Of a stretch of 14,739 nucleotides of DNA, positions 1 to 7,342 are shown in pieces. This DNA is from Clostridia bacterium. Its GTDB lineage: Bacteria; Bacillota; Clostridia; Saccharofermentanales; Saccharofermentanaceae. A program made the translations under genes and the position numbers. Location of the stretch: positions 1 through 14,739 of the forward strand of contig JADGQQ010000013.1 of assembly GCA_017881645.1 (NCBI GenBank), in the 5' to 3' direction. How positions within the stretch are numbered: the first letter of the stretch is position 1; the number at the start of each line of letters is the position of its first letter. Under the pieces are notes generated by a model. The model did no database searches, was not told where the DNA came from, and saw nothing but the letters and a program-made list of their open reading frames with translations.

Positions 1-527
1 ACGTTGCCTGCAAACCGGTTCTGCATCATCTTCGACCGTACATCCGGGTCCGTCGCATGTACGGATACATTCATCGGTGAAAGACGATAAGACAGGATGC
101 GGTCGAATTCAGAATCCGACAAATTCGTCAGGGTAACGTAGTTTCCTGTGAGGAAGGACATACGCAGGTCGTCATCCTTAAAATACAGCGACGGGCGAAG
201 TCCCTTGGGCAGCTGATCAATAAAACAAAACACACAATGATTCGCGCAGGAAGAGCATGCGTCAAGAAGCGGTTCCTCAAAACCGAGTCCCAGTTCATCA
301 TCCTCTTCTTTTTCGATCTGCGCCTCGAGAAGCGACCCGTCCTGCCGAAGAAAAGTAACCGTGACACTTTGTGTCATGATCCGCATGCGATAATCAAAAA
401 CGTCAAGGACTTCTTCTCCATCCATCGAAAACAGAATATCCCCGGGTACGATCCCAAGTTCATCTGCGATACTGTCCTTAACCACCTCAGAAATGCGGCG
501 ATTCTTTTCACTTCGAACGGTCAACAA
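1..527 (-). CDS. DUF512 family radical-SAM/PDZ protein, N-terminal part (cut by window edge)
   Basis: The reading frame on the minus strand runs off the left edge, leaving about 175 codons of a family that is usually about 430-450 residues. Residues ~10-70 look like a PDZ-type module (IADELGIVPGDIL, then FSMDGEEV). A Cys-rich segment follows, with C91, C94, C98 and C101; the last three fit the CX3CX2C spacing of radical-SAM [4Fe-4S] ligands, in the family-typical context NHCVFCFIDQLPKG. There is no early ATG in frame. Two consecutive TTG codons (527-525 and 524-522) follow AGGAG at 539-535 with 7 or 10 nt spacing, so a TTG start is used and the first is preferred. The gene lies downstream of rpmF, but a terminator at 594-640 separates them. 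An AT-rich TATATATAT stretch near 549-556 could be a -10, but no convincing -35 is seen. The family has no established reaction; it often neighbours der (a GTPase gene), which would lie outside the window. Confidence 0.9.
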   Translation of the reverse strand, partial: MLTVRSEKNRRISEVVKDSIADELGIVPGDILFSMDGEEVLDVFDYRMRIMTQSVTVTFLRQDGSLLEAQIEKEEDDELGLGFEEPLLDACSSCANHCVFCFIDQLPKGLRPSLYFKDDDLRMSFLTGNYVTLTNLSDSEFDRILSYRLSPMNVSVHATDPDVRSKMMQNRFAGN

Positions 528-593
528 AGCACGTCTCCTTACTTGCATATATATAATCCGGTACGGATCCATCCGATCCATGCCTCTTTGGCA

Positions 594-640
594 ACAAAAA
601 ACAGTGCGTACCTTCTTGTGAGATGCGCACTGTCATTTTT
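594..640 (-). terminator. Intrinsic terminator after rpmF (possibly bidirectional)
   Basis: ACAGTGCG (601-608) pairs perfectly with CGCACTGT (626-633) around a 17-nt loop. Read on the minus strand, the stem is followed by a run of T (601-596). On the plus strand a T run (636-640) also follows, so it could stop transcription both ways. It lies 25 nt downstream of the rpmF stop. Confidence 0.8.
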
Positions 641-665
641 GAAAGCTGTCTTATTCGGCTATCTA

Positions 666-851
666 TTAAGCCGATACATCGATCTTGACAATTTCCTTGC
701 CATCCAGATATCCGCAGGTCTTACAGACCTTATGACGCAGCATCTTTATGTGGCACTGTGGGCACTCAACAAGTCCGGGGACACTGAGCTTCCACAAACT
801 TCTATGACGAGAAGTTCTTGCCTTCGACCATTTGCGCTTTGGATTTGCCAT
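666..851 (-). CDS. rpmF: 50S ribosomal protein L32
   Basis: This 61-residue protein has the full bL32 pattern. It begins MANPKRKWSKARTSRHRSLW, followed by a zinc-ribbon with two CxxC pairs (C30/C33 and C43/C46: CPQC ... CKTC), so it is the zinc-binding (C+) form. L32 is a structural component of the large ribosomal subunit. The start is ATG at 851, preceded by GGAGGTG with good spacing. In many Firmicutes rpmF sits between a DUF177 (YceD) gene and plsX or ackA/pta; here it is flanked by DUF1934 and DUF512 and has its own promoter (933-962) and terminator (594-640), so it looks monocistronic. No clear terminator ends the upstream DUF1934 operon, so some read-through into rpmF is possible. Confidence 0.97.
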   Translation of the reverse strand: MANPKRKWSKARTSRHRSLWKLSVPGLVECPQCHIKMLRHKVCKTCGYLDGKEIVKIDVSA

Positions 852-932
852 GTCTACACCTCCATAACTTACCTGTCAGAGAAGTCCTCCGACAACCATC
901 GCCGCCGCACTTTGACCTGAGGCGCGAATGAT

Positions 933-962
933 ATTATCATATACAACACGGTTGTTTGTCAA
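933..962 (-). promoter_or_regulatory. Sigma-A type promoter for rpmF
   Basis: On the minus strand there is a perfect -35 TTGACA (962-957), an 18-nt spacer and GATAAT (938-933) as -10. Transcription would begin near 926, giving a leader of about 75 nt before the rpmF ATG at 851. The promoter sits just downstream of the DUF1934 stop codon. Confidence 0.75.
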
Positions 963-989
963 GCAAATCCGCATATGTTTTCCATGATT

Positions 990-1466
990 TTACATGGTAT
1001 CTGCTTTCTTTTCAAGTCTGATACGAACCAATATGTGATTTTCGACCGGTTCTGCCCCGGAAAGATGCAAAAAGTAGTGCAGTTGAATCGCTTCTTCAAC
1101 AGCTGCTGCATCATTCCGGACAGTATTTTCATCTGCCAAACGCCACAAGGCATCCGGAACAACAAGTTCCCGAGTTTCAATGTCCAGTCCGAAATCTCCG
1201 TGCGGTGTCGAAAGTCTTCCCCCAGTGCGAACGCCGGCATCCCCGGAAAAAATCAAATCCGTACTGGTATCGCCTGCCCGGGACATGGTAAGAATTTGAT
1301 TCGAAGGCGTAAAAGCAAGGCTGTATTTTGTATCCGTTGTCTCATCCGTTCCAGCCGGCTGGGTCCACAACAAATACATGGCATCTTTGCCGGCACGGAG
1401 TTCACCGGTAAAAAAACCGGCAGAATGATCGGCCAGCCCGCTCTGCAGCATGATTTGCACAATCAC
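990..1466 (-). CDS. DUF1934 (YwiB-like) beta-barrel protein
   Basis: This 158-residue protein fits the DUF1934/YwiB pattern. A strand-rich N-terminus contains GELRAGKDAMYLLW, followed by TDTKYSLAF, a RAG..STDLIFSGDAG segment, a STPHGDFGLDIETREL segment and a C-terminal HYFLHLSGAE...ILVRIRLEKK strand. The family is predicted to be a small lipocalin-like beta-barrel without an assigned biochemical role. The start is GTG at 1466, with GAGGAG about 8 nt upstream, and it overlaps the murI stop by 4 nt (GTGA). Translation is therefore probably coupled to murI. As the third gene of ddl-murI-DUF1934 it is linked to cell-wall precursor supply by position only. A hairpin overlaps its stop (CCATG/CATGG, 982-997) but has no T tract. 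Confidence 0.8.
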   Translation of the reverse strand: MIVQIMLQSGLADHSAGFFTGELRAGKDAMYLLWTQPAGTDETTDTKYSLAFTPSNQILTMSRAGDTSTDLIFSGDAGVRTGGRLSTPHGDFGLDIETRELVVPDALWRLADENTVRNDAAAVEEAIQLHYFLHLSGAEPVENHILVRIRLEKKADTM

Positions 1467-2368
1467 AGCCAGATCTCCTCACCGCTATATTCATCCGTCA
1501 TCGCACGCTTTGTACCCGAAGGGCGCCCACCTCCCAAAAACGGTGTCGCAAGATTCTCAAACATCTGCGGATCATCACTGGTATAAAAAATATGCTGCGG
1601 TACATCCCCCGACCGGTTCATCAATTGATTCCGTGCAAGTACATTTTCGACTTCCCGCGCGACGCTTGCGCCGGCGTTAATCAACGCAGTATCCGGTCCC
1701 ATAACCTCTGCAATCGTCTTCATAAGGAGAGGATAATGCGTGCATCCCAGGATCAGTGTGTCGATGTGATTCTTTTTAAGCTGTTTCAGATATTCTTCCG
1801 CCGCCAGTTTTGTGATTTCCGTATCCCACCAACCCTCTTCCGCCAGGGATACAAAGAGCGGGCATGCTGCCTGTTCTATATACAGCTGCTCGAGGGCTTC
1901 TCTGTTGAGGCCGGCCTTCAGGCGAATTCCGGCTTCGTTTTCAACGGCAGCTTTGTATATGCCGCTGTTAACGGTAGCCCGCGTGGCGATGATGCCGATA
2001 CGGCCGGTCCGGGTTGCTTCGACCGCCTGTGCGGCTCCCGGCGTGATGACCTCGACAACCGGAACCTTTGCCTTTGCCCTCACTGCCTTGTATGCATGTG
2101 CACTTGCAGAATTGCAGGCAATCACAATCATCTTCACGTCCTGACTCAGAAGAAATTGCATGTTCTGAAGCGAATATGTCACAATGGTTTCATGGGATTT
2201 GGTACCATAAGGTGTACGTCCGTTGTCTCCGAAATAGATCGTACTCTCATTCGGCAGTGCTTTCCAGATTTCCTTCAGGACCGTCAGCCCGCCGATACCG
2301 GAATCAAAGACACCAATGGGGCGTGAATCGGATTGGACCTGAGTCGAAACATTCTTTTGTATATTCAT
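1463..2368 (-). CDS. murI: Glutamate racemase
   Basis: Cytoplasmic, cofactor-independent racemase converting L-Glu to D-Glu, which MurD adds to the peptidoglycan stem peptide. The 301-residue protein shows GVFDSGIGGLTV (19-30, including D22/S23), YFGDNGRTPYGTKS (45-58), IACNSASAHA with the first catalytic Cys (C85), ACPLFVSLAEEG (168-179) and LGCTHYPLL with the second catalytic Cys (C209) and H211. The protein is slightly longer than the usual ~265-275 residues because of a ~15-residue polar N-terminal extension and a short C-terminal tail. The ATG at 2368 is preceded by GGAGAG inside ddl and overlaps the ddl stop by 4 nt (ATGA), so translation is coupled. No own promoter is visible. Confidence 0.97.
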   Translation of the reverse strand: MNIQKNVSTQVQSDSRPIGVFDSGIGGLTVLKEIWKALPNESTIYFGDNGRTPYGTKSHETIVTYSLQNMQFLLSQDVKMIVIACNSASAHAYKAVRAKAKVPVVEVITPGAAQAVEATRTGRIGIIATRATVNSGIYKAAVENEAGIRLKAGLNREALEQLYIEQAACPLFVSLAEEGWWDTEITKLAAEEYLKQLKKNHIDTLILGCTHYPLLMKTIAEVMGPDTALINAGASVAREVENVLARNQLMNRSGDVPQHIFYTSDDPQMFENLATPFLGGGRPSGTKRAMTDEYSGEEIWL

Positions 2369-3459
2369 TCGATACTCTCCACGCGTTTTCTGCTTTCGGC
2401 ATCTTTTTGCGCATAAGTAATAAGCCTCTTCATCAATTTATCAATAGGGACACCCGATACTTCCCAGGCTTTGGGAAACAGACTTATCGATGTGAACCCC
2501 GGCAGCGTATTGATTTCATTCAGGTACAGGTTCCCGTTTCGTTTGTCAAGAAAAAAGTCAACGCGTGAAAGTCCGCTTGCGCCGGCCAACTTGTAGGCCT
2601 TTACAGCAAGTCTGCGGACTCTTAGCATAAGCTTGTCGTCAATCTGCGCCGGTAAATAAAGATCCGCGCCTGTGGAACTGAAATATTTGGTCTGATAATC
2701 ATAAAAAGGAACGCTCTCACCCGTAGCGATTTCACCGGCAATCGATGCCAGCGGTTTCTCGTTGCCCATCACGGCTACTTCTATTTCACGTGCAGGAATG
2801 TATTCCTCAACAAGAACGGTGCGGTCATAGGCCGCGACCTGAACCAGTGCTTTTTCAAGGTCAGCAGGGGAATCCGCACGCATGGTTCCGACAGATGAGC
2901 CGCCGTTGGATGGCTTGAGAAAACATGGAAAGCCGATATCCGAGGCAATGGCCGCGGCTACGGCAGAAGAATCTTTCTGAATCTGAAGACGCGTTGCGGA
3001 AGTATACCGGCACTGCGGAATCCGTGCCCTGGAGAAGAGCATCTTCGAATAGAGCTTGTCCATAAGAATCGAGGACGCAAGTACGCCGCTGCCCACATAA
3101 GGAATGCCGGAAAGTTCCAGAAGTCCCTGAAGTGCACCGTCTTCACAGTTAATGCCGTGAACGGCAGGAAAAATCACATCCGGAGTCCTGCCGCCGGATG
3201 CCGCAACAATAAAATCGCGAACTGAAACCGGTCCGGATGTATTCATGGATGAAAAAGTCAGGCGATCGGCCCATTTCATATCGCGGATCTCTTCATCCGT
3301 ACCTTCAAAAAGTCCCCAACGCCCGTCCTTGGTAATTCCAACGCGAATAACTTGATAGCCTGCTTTCCTGAGCCCGGACAGGATATTACATGCAGAGCGG
3401 CAGGAGATCAGGTGTTCCGTCGATACCCCTCCGAAAAGAACCAATACAGATGTAGCCAT
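2365..3459 (-). CDS. ddl: D-alanine--D-alanine ligase
   Basis: ATP-grasp enzyme joining two D-Ala for peptidoglycan UDP-MurNAc-pentapeptide synthesis. The 364-residue protein has the N-terminal GGVSTEHLIS motif (E15), FPAVHG (98-102) and EDGALQG, the glycine-rich ATP loop SNGGSSVGT (184-192), VEEYIPAREIEVAVMG (217-232), the omega-loop YDYQTKY (253-259), R299 in LSRVDFF, and the metal-binding NEINTLPG (314-321). The omega-loop carries the Tyr/Lys-Tyr signature of D-Ala-D-Ala ligases rather than the EKGSE-type loop of VanA/B D-lactate ligases. An oddity is HGINCEDG (101-108), with Cys at a position usually Gly. The ATG at 3459 has AAGGAGG upstream. It is the first gene of the ddl-murI-DUF1934 operon. 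Confidence 0.96.
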   Translation of the reverse strand: MATSVLVLFGGVSTEHLISCRSACNILSGLRKAGYQVIRVGITKDGRWGLFEGTDEEIRDMKWADRLTFSSMNTSGPVSVRDFIVAASGGRTPDVIFPAVHGINCEDGALQGLLELSGIPYVGSGVLASSILMDKLYSKMLFSRARIPQCRYTSATRLQIQKDSSAVAAAIASDIGFPCFLKPSNGGSSVGTMRADSPADLEKALVQVAAYDRTVLVEEYIPAREIEVAVMGNEKPLASIAGEIATGESVPFYDYQTKYFSSTGADLYLPAQIDDKLMLRVRRLAVKAYKLAGASGLSRVDFFLDKRNGNLYLNEINTLPGFTSISLFPKAWEVSGVPIDKLMKRLITYAQKDAESRKRVESIE

Positions 3460-3498
3460 TTCTTAGGCCTCCTTGAAAATATATGCAAATCAGTCCTC

Positions 3499-3526
3499 AT
3501 TTTACCACGAATCGGCGAAACGGCAA
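3499..3526 (-). promoter_or_regulatory. Promoter of the ddl-murI-DUF1934 operon
   Basis: On the minus strand there is TTGCCG (3526-3521) as -35, a 16-nt spacer and TAAAAT (3504-3499) as -10. The predicted start near 3492 gives a ~32-nt leader to the ddl ATG at 3459 and includes the AAGGAGG site. The -35 matches only 4 of 6 consensus bases. Confidence 0.55.
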
Positions 3527-3619
3527 AAAAGATTGCGGCGAAAATGATGGGTTCGTCGGATTTTTGCTCCTATTTTCGACCCGTTACGGCCACTTTTTCG
3601 CAAAATTCACCGATAGGTA

Positions 3620-3648
3620 TCGACCCGCCCTTATCCCTCTGCTACTAT
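3620..3648 (+). promoter_or_regulatory. Possible promoter for the rluA-like gene
   Basis: TCGACC (3620-3625), a 17-nt spacer and TACTAT (3643-3648) form a moderate sigma-A type promoter facing the rluA-like gene, divergent from the ddl promoter. Each box matches 4 of 6 consensus bases. The leader would be about 85 nt and would contain the hairpin at 3705-3720. Confidence 0.35.
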
Positions 3649-3704
3649 AGGGTAGATAAATACGAACATCCTTTGAACTATACCCGATGGACAATGCGTC
3701 CGAA

Positions 3705-3720
3705 GCCTCAAAGTTGAGGC
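3705..3720 (+). repeat. Short perfect hairpin in the rluA-like leader
   Basis: GCCTCAA (3705-3711) and TTGAGGC (3714-3720) are perfect reverse complements separated by 2 nt, 19 nt before the ATG at 3740 and just upstream of its weak AGGGA ribosome site. No T tract follows, so it is not a terminator. It could affect translation or mRNA stability. Confidence 0.6.
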
Positions 3721-3739
3721 AGAAAGCAACAGGGAACTC

Positions 3740-4744
3740 ATGAAAAGTTTTACCGTGTCCGCCGACAAAGACGGAAAGCACGTGATCCGGGTCGCAATAG
3801 GCGAATTTGATATGCTGACACCGGCAATGCTCCAGAAAGCACTGCGCCGCAAAGATATCCGAATCAACGGCAAAAGAATCGGCGAAGATTGTCCGGTGAA
3901 CACCGGAGACCATGTCGAACTGTGGCTGCCTGACGAATGTTTTGTAAAATCGGCTCCTGCTGCCGAGCCATCATCAACAGGACTTTCCGACTACAAAGTC
4001 GTGTTTGAGAACGATCGTCTTGTCCTTGTCAACAAGCGTCAGGGATTAGTCGTCCATTCAGGCCGCGGCACCGAAGGTCCCGCTCTCATCGACATTATCC
4101 GCAAGGATCAGAAAAATCCTGCGGTCGACCTTTGTCACCGGATCGATATGAATACGGGCGGTCTGGTCCTCCTTGCCAAAGGCAAAGAGAACCTTGAACA
4201 CGCCATTGATCTCTTCAAACAGAATCTGATAATCAAGCGTTATCGCTGCCTTGTACGCGGCGTTCCGTCGCAGGGCGAGCCCTGTGTCTGTGCCGATGAC
4301 ACCATTATGAAAGAAATCCGTGCGTTTCTCGAAAAGCCCAGCCGCGGTGACGTCTATATTCATGATGTTCCCAAGGAAGGCGATCTTCCGATCATCACAC
4401 GATACCGCGTCCTTAAGATCATTTCCGGTATCGGTCCGGATAACGAAGACGTATCCGAACTCGAAGTCGAACTCGTCACCGGCCGCACGCATCAGATCCG
4501 TGCACAGTTTGCGCATCTCGGACATCAGATTTTAGGCGACGGCAACTACGGCCGCAACCAGTACAACCGGCACTTCACATCGAAAAACGGCAGCAAAGTG
4601 CGCTATCAGCAGTTATTCGCGACTACGCTTCTTTTCGCCCGTATTCCGAAGGAAAACCATCATACAGGATTGTCTCTCCGCAAATTCTCCATCGTTCCGC
4701 TTTATGATGTCGATCTGCCGTTCACACCGGGTGCGGCGAAGTAA
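3740..4744 (+). CDS. RluA-family 23S rRNA/tRNA pseudouridine synthase
   Basis: Converts specific uridines in structured RNA to pseudouridine; the exact site cannot be read from sequence. The 334-residue protein has an N-terminal S4-type RNA-binding region (~residues 26-65, MLTPAMLQKALRRKDIRING ... TGDHVELWL). The RluA catalytic domain follows: VVFENDRLVLVNKRQGLVVH (87-106), the catalytic motif HRIDMNTGGLVLLAKG (133-148, D136 the expected nucleophile), RYRCLVRG (167-174) and ELVTGRTHQIRAQFAHLG (244-261). The layout matches RluC/RluD-type proteins. The start is ATG at 3740 with only a modest AGGGA site. It is transcribed alone, divergent from ddl and convergent with the GyrI-like gene, with 25 nt between stops and no obvious terminator. 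Confidence 0.93.
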   Translation: MKSFTVSADKDGKHVIRVAIGEFDMLTPAMLQKALRRKDIRINGKRIGEDCPVNTGDHVELWLPDECFVKSAPAAEPSSTGLSDYKVVFENDRLVLVNKRQGLVVHSGRGTEGPALIDIIRKDQKNPAVDLCHRIDMNTGGLVLLAKGKENLEHAIDLFKQNLIIKRYRCLVRGVPSQGEPCVCADDTIMKEIRAFLEKPSRGDVYIHDVPKEGDLPIITRYRVLKIISGIGPDNEDVSELEVELVTGRTHQIRAQFAHLGHQILGDGNYGRNQYNRHFTSKNGSKVRYQQLFATTLLFARIPKENHHTGLSLRKFSIVPLYDVDLPFTPGAAK

Positions 4745-4769
4745 CCTCACTCATGACAGGAAAAACTGT

Positions 4770-5426
4770 TTATCTTCGGACAACCGGATGCCGGAGCACC
4801 GTCTTCAAGGCTTCCGGTTTCCCTTTTCGCGGATCGGACAGATAAATTTCGTGATGTCTGCGGATCATACCGTCCGGCAGCCGTGTCCCGATGTCTTCCA
4901 GAAATCCCTCTTCTCTGGCAAACGCCTCTATCTTCGCAACCGTACGGCGTTCGTCACTGAACGGTCCGATATGCATGCACTGGACACAAAGGCCTTCACT
5001 AAAAACTGCAAGCCGCGCTTTTGACACGTCAAGATCCGGCTTTTTCTTATGGAGTGCTTCACAGGCCCAAGCAAAAACGTCCCGTGTCACAAACTCCGGC
5101 TGTCGAATCATCGAAGTCCAGAGGTATTTGTCTTTTTGAGAGAAGTCCATGTCCGTCTCGTCCTGCATCCACCAAAGGCCTTCCAGCGGCGGAACAACAT
5201 ATTCGAAATACCCCTCCTGTGCGTGCCCGGATTTTGCGCTCATCCGTATTGTGTATGAAAGCCCGTACAGCAGCTCAACGGCCGCCGCATATTCTCCGTT
5301 CTCCTCGCCTGGATTTCCTTTGCCGTCGATCCAAATGAAGGTCATCGGCGGCACCGCAATTACGGATGGCAGCTCTTTAGGAAAATACAGGGTCCTTTCC
5401 GTTTTCTTGTAATCTGTTGCAGCCAT
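4770..5426 (-). CDS. GyrI-like small-molecule-binding domain protein
   Basis: A stand-alone GyrI-like (SOUL/BacR-ligand-binding fold) protein of about 218 residues with no DNA-binding domain. Family-typical segments are AVPPMTFIWIDGKGNPG near the N-terminus, AAAVELLYGLSYTIRMS after it, a Trp-rich LEGLWWMQDETDMDF region, VQCMHIGPFSDE, and the C-terminal HHEIYLSDPRKGKPEALKT followed by RHPV. Members bind or sequester hydrophobic or planar small molecules, and some have hydrolase activity; the substrate here is unknown. The longer frame begins with TTG at 5453, but ATG at 5426 has an AAAGGGG ribosome site about 8 nt upstream and matches where the family begins. It lies downstream of the proS terminator; no strong promoter was recognised in the 59 nt between. 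Confidence 0.85.
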   Translation of the reverse strand: MAATDYKKTERTLYFPKELPSVIAVPPMTFIWIDGKGNPGEENGEYAAAVELLYGLSYTIRMSAKSGHAQEGYFEYVVPPLEGLWWMQDETDMDFSQKDKYLWTSMIRQPEFVTRDVFAWACEALHKKKPDLDVSKARLAVFSEGLCVQCMHIGPFSDERRTVAKIEAFAREEGFLEDIGTRLPDGMIRRHHEIYLSDPRKGKPEALKTVLRHPVVRR

Positions 5427-5480
5427 AAAAAATGCCCCTTTCTTGCCAGTCAACTCTGTTTCTCAATACATTCATTGTAT

Positions 5481-5513
5481 AAAAAATAACCTGACACGAG
5501 CGTGTCAGGTTAT
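5481..5513 (-). terminator. Strong intrinsic terminator after proS
   Basis: ATAACCTGACACG (5486-5498) and CGTGTCAGGTTAT (5501-5513) are perfect 13-bp reverse complements, realistically a 12-bp stem with a 4-nt loop. On the minus strand a T tract (5486-5481) follows immediately. It ends the proS transcript 54 nt past its stop and insulates the GyrI-like gene. Confidence 0.9.
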
Positions 5514-5566
5514 AAAATGATTGATTTTCTTTTTCTCCAAAAGGGAAACTTCCCGGTCCCGGAATC

Positions 5567-7276
5567 TTACTTAATTCCTTTGGTCATTTCCAGAATTTTC
5601 GCAACCGCTTCGTTCGCCGTCATCTCGGACACAATACCGGTTCCGCGTTCTTTGTATTCAACAATGCCCTCAGCCGCTTTGCGACCGACCGTAATGCGAA
5701 GAGGAATGCCAATCAGATCAGCATCCTTGAATTTCACGCCCGGGCGCTCATCACGATCATCCAGCAGAACTTCGACACCCGCTTTCTCAAGCTGACTGTG
5801 AATGTCGTCTGCGATTGCAAGAATCGTCTGATCCGTTGCATTTGTCGGGATGACGATAGCCTGATAAGGAGCAATGGCCAGCGGCCAGATAATACCGTTC
5901 TCATCATAATGCTGCTCGATTACGGCAGCAAGAGTGCGGCCGACACCGATTCCATAGCTGCCCATGATCATTGGTTTTTCCTGACCGGCCTTATCCAGGA
6001 ACATGCACCCGAGAGAATCGGAATACTTGGTTCCTAGCTTGAAGATATGACCCACCTCGATGCCGCGGCAGGTCTCGACCGGACCGCCGCATACCGGGCA
6101 GGGATCTCCCGGCTCAATGGTACGCAGGTCCACAATTTTCGTCGGTCTGAAATCGCGCAGAAGGTTGATATTTATTAGATGGTAATCGGTTTCATTGGCG
6201 CCGACAATAAAATTCGTCATTGTCGCAACTTCCAGATCCACATACACCGGGATATCAACTTTCAGTCTGGCTGGGCCGGCAAAACCGACTTCAGCCCCTG
6301 TAACTCTCTCAATATCCGCTGCACCGGCAAGAACAAGCTCGGCCGCATCCAAAAGATTGGTCAGTTTGGTCTCATTTATTTCACGGTCGCCGCGAACCAT
6401 TGCAGCAATGATTTTCCCGTCAGCGGAATAAAGTATCGTTTTGACAAAGTCTTTGGAAGAGGCTTTCATATATTTCATGAGTTCATCAATCGTACGAACG
6501 TGCGGCGTTGCGATTCTCTCCACATTAAGAAGTGCTTTCGGCTCGCCGGCTTCCGTCGCTTTGCACGGAGCCTTCTCCTCATTTGCCGCATAGGAACAGG
6601 AAGGGCAAAATGCAATTGCGTCTTCTCCGACGGCAGATTTCACCATGAATTCCTGTGATCCGGATCCGCCCATTGCACCGGAGTCGGCATCTACCAGGAT
6701 ATAATCCAGACCGCATCGATCGAAAATCCGGCAATAGGCCTCATACATGGTCTTATAGGATATATCCAAACCGGCTTCGTCGGCATCAAAACTGTATGCG
6801 TCCTTCATAACAAATTCACGGGCACGCATGACGCCGAAACGCGGGCGTTTCTCATCCCTGTATTTGTGCTGAATCTGATATAAGGTTACAGGGAGCTGCC
6901 GGTACGAACGAACGTTGTCTCTGACGGCTTCCGTAAAAGGCTCTTCATGCGTCGGCCCGAGACAGAACTGCCGGCCGGATCGATCCTGCAGCCGGAACAT
7001 TTCCGATCCGAACTTATCCCATCGACCGGAAGACATATATATTTCCGCCGGAAGAATCGCCGGCATAATCAATTCCTGTGCGCCCGCCCTGTCCATTTCT
7101 TCGCGGACAATAGCCTCAACTTTGCGAAATGCCCGGTAACCAACCGGCAGAAAAGAATAGATCCCGGAGGCAACTTTCCGCATCAGACCTGCACGAAGCA
7201 TGAGCTGGTGGCTGACAATTTCCGCATCCGAAGGAATCTCACGCTGAGTCGGCATAAATAGTTTGGAAACAAGCAT
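5567..7276 (-). CDS. proS: Prolyl-tRNA synthetase, bacterial type with editing domain
   Basis: Charges tRNA-Pro with proline in the cytoplasm. At 569 residues it has the normal length of the bacterial form. Class II features are ELIMPAILPAEIY (68-80, motif 1 region), YRDEKRPRFGVMRAREF (139-155) and VMKDAYSF (156-163, motif 2), and MIMGSYGIGVGRTLAAVIE (436-454, motif 3). Between motifs 2 and 3 lies the ~180-residue YbaK-like insertion that hydrolyses Ala-tRNA-Pro, with the expected Lys (K279, FVKT). It is flanked by CPSC (224-227) and CPVC (393-396), a possible zinc site. The anticodon-binding domain is ~465-560. The frame is open to 7342, but ATG at 7276 begins the family-typical MLVSKLFMPTQREIPSDAEI and has AGGAG upstream. 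The promoter box overlaps the longer version, ruling it out. No T-box leader is present. Confidence 0.97.
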   Translation of the reverse strand: MLVSKLFMPTQREIPSDAEIVSHQLMLRAGLMRKVASGIYSFLPVGYRAFRKVEAIVREEMDRAGAQELIMPAILPAEIYMSSGRWDKFGSEMFRLQDRSGRQFCLGPTHEEPFTEAVRDNVRSYRQLPVTLYQIQHKYRDEKRPRFGVMRAREFVMKDAYSFDADEAGLDISYKTMYEAYCRIFDRCGLDYILVDADSGAMGGSGSQEFMVKSAVGEDAIAFCPSCSYAANEEKAPCKATEAGEPKALLNVERIATPHVRTIDELMKYMKASSKDFVKTILYSADGKIIAAMVRGDREINETKLTNLLDAAELVLAGAADIERVTGAEVGFAGPARLKVDIPVYVDLEVATMTNFIVGANETDYHLININLLRDFRPTKIVDLRTIEPGDPCPVCGGPVETCRGIEVGHIFKLGTKYSDSLGCMFLDKAGQEKPMIMGSYGIGVGRTLAAVIEQHYDENGIIWPLAIAPYQAIVIPTNATDQTILAIADDIHSQLEKAGVEVLLDDRDERPGVKFKDADLIGIPLRITVGRKAAEGIVEYKERGTGIVSEMTANEAVAKILEMTKGIK

Positions 7277-7313
7277 ATTTTCATCTCCTACAGGTAGATT
7301 GTGAACATATGTG

Positions 7314-7342
7314 AGTATACTTTTCCGGCACTTCAATGTCAA
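7314..7342 (-). promoter_or_regulatory. Strong promoter for proS
   Basis: On the minus strand there is TTGACA (7342-7337), a 17-nt spacer and TATACT (7319-7314): a perfect -35 and a 5/6 -10 at ideal spacing. Initiation near 7307 leaves a ~30-nt leader to the ATG at 7276, too short for a T-box. Confidence 0.85.

Noticed and set aside
237..920. Plus-strand 227-codon open frame
   Set aside because: It lies opposite the DUF512 and rpmF genes and crosses their terminator; its product has no recognisable motif and no ribosome site.
982..997. CCATG/CATGG hairpin at the DUF1934 stop as terminator
   Set aside because: The stem is only 5 bp and is followed by A-rich sequence on the minus strand rather than a T tract.
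1592..2326. Plus-strand 244-codon open frame
   Set aside because: It is antisense to murI, whose motifs are unambiguous; the frame is a shadow of codon bias.
2365..3459. VanA/VanB-type D-Ala-D-Lac ligase (glycopeptide resistance)
   Set aside because: The omega-loop is YDYQTKY as in housekeeping D-Ala-D-Ala ligases, and there is no vanH/vanX-like neighbour.
4058..4525. Minus-strand 155-codon open frame
   Set aside because: It is antisense to the RluA-family catalytic core and shows no family features.
4745..4769. Terminator between the convergent rluA-like and GyrI-like genes
   Set aside because: Only a 4-bp ACAG/CTGT stem is present; not enough to call.
7277..7342. N-terminal extension of ProRS from 7342, or a T-box leader upstream of proS
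   Set aside because: The extension would start inside the -35 box and lacks family similarity; the transcribed leader is only ~30 nt, too short for a T-box with specifier and antiterminator.
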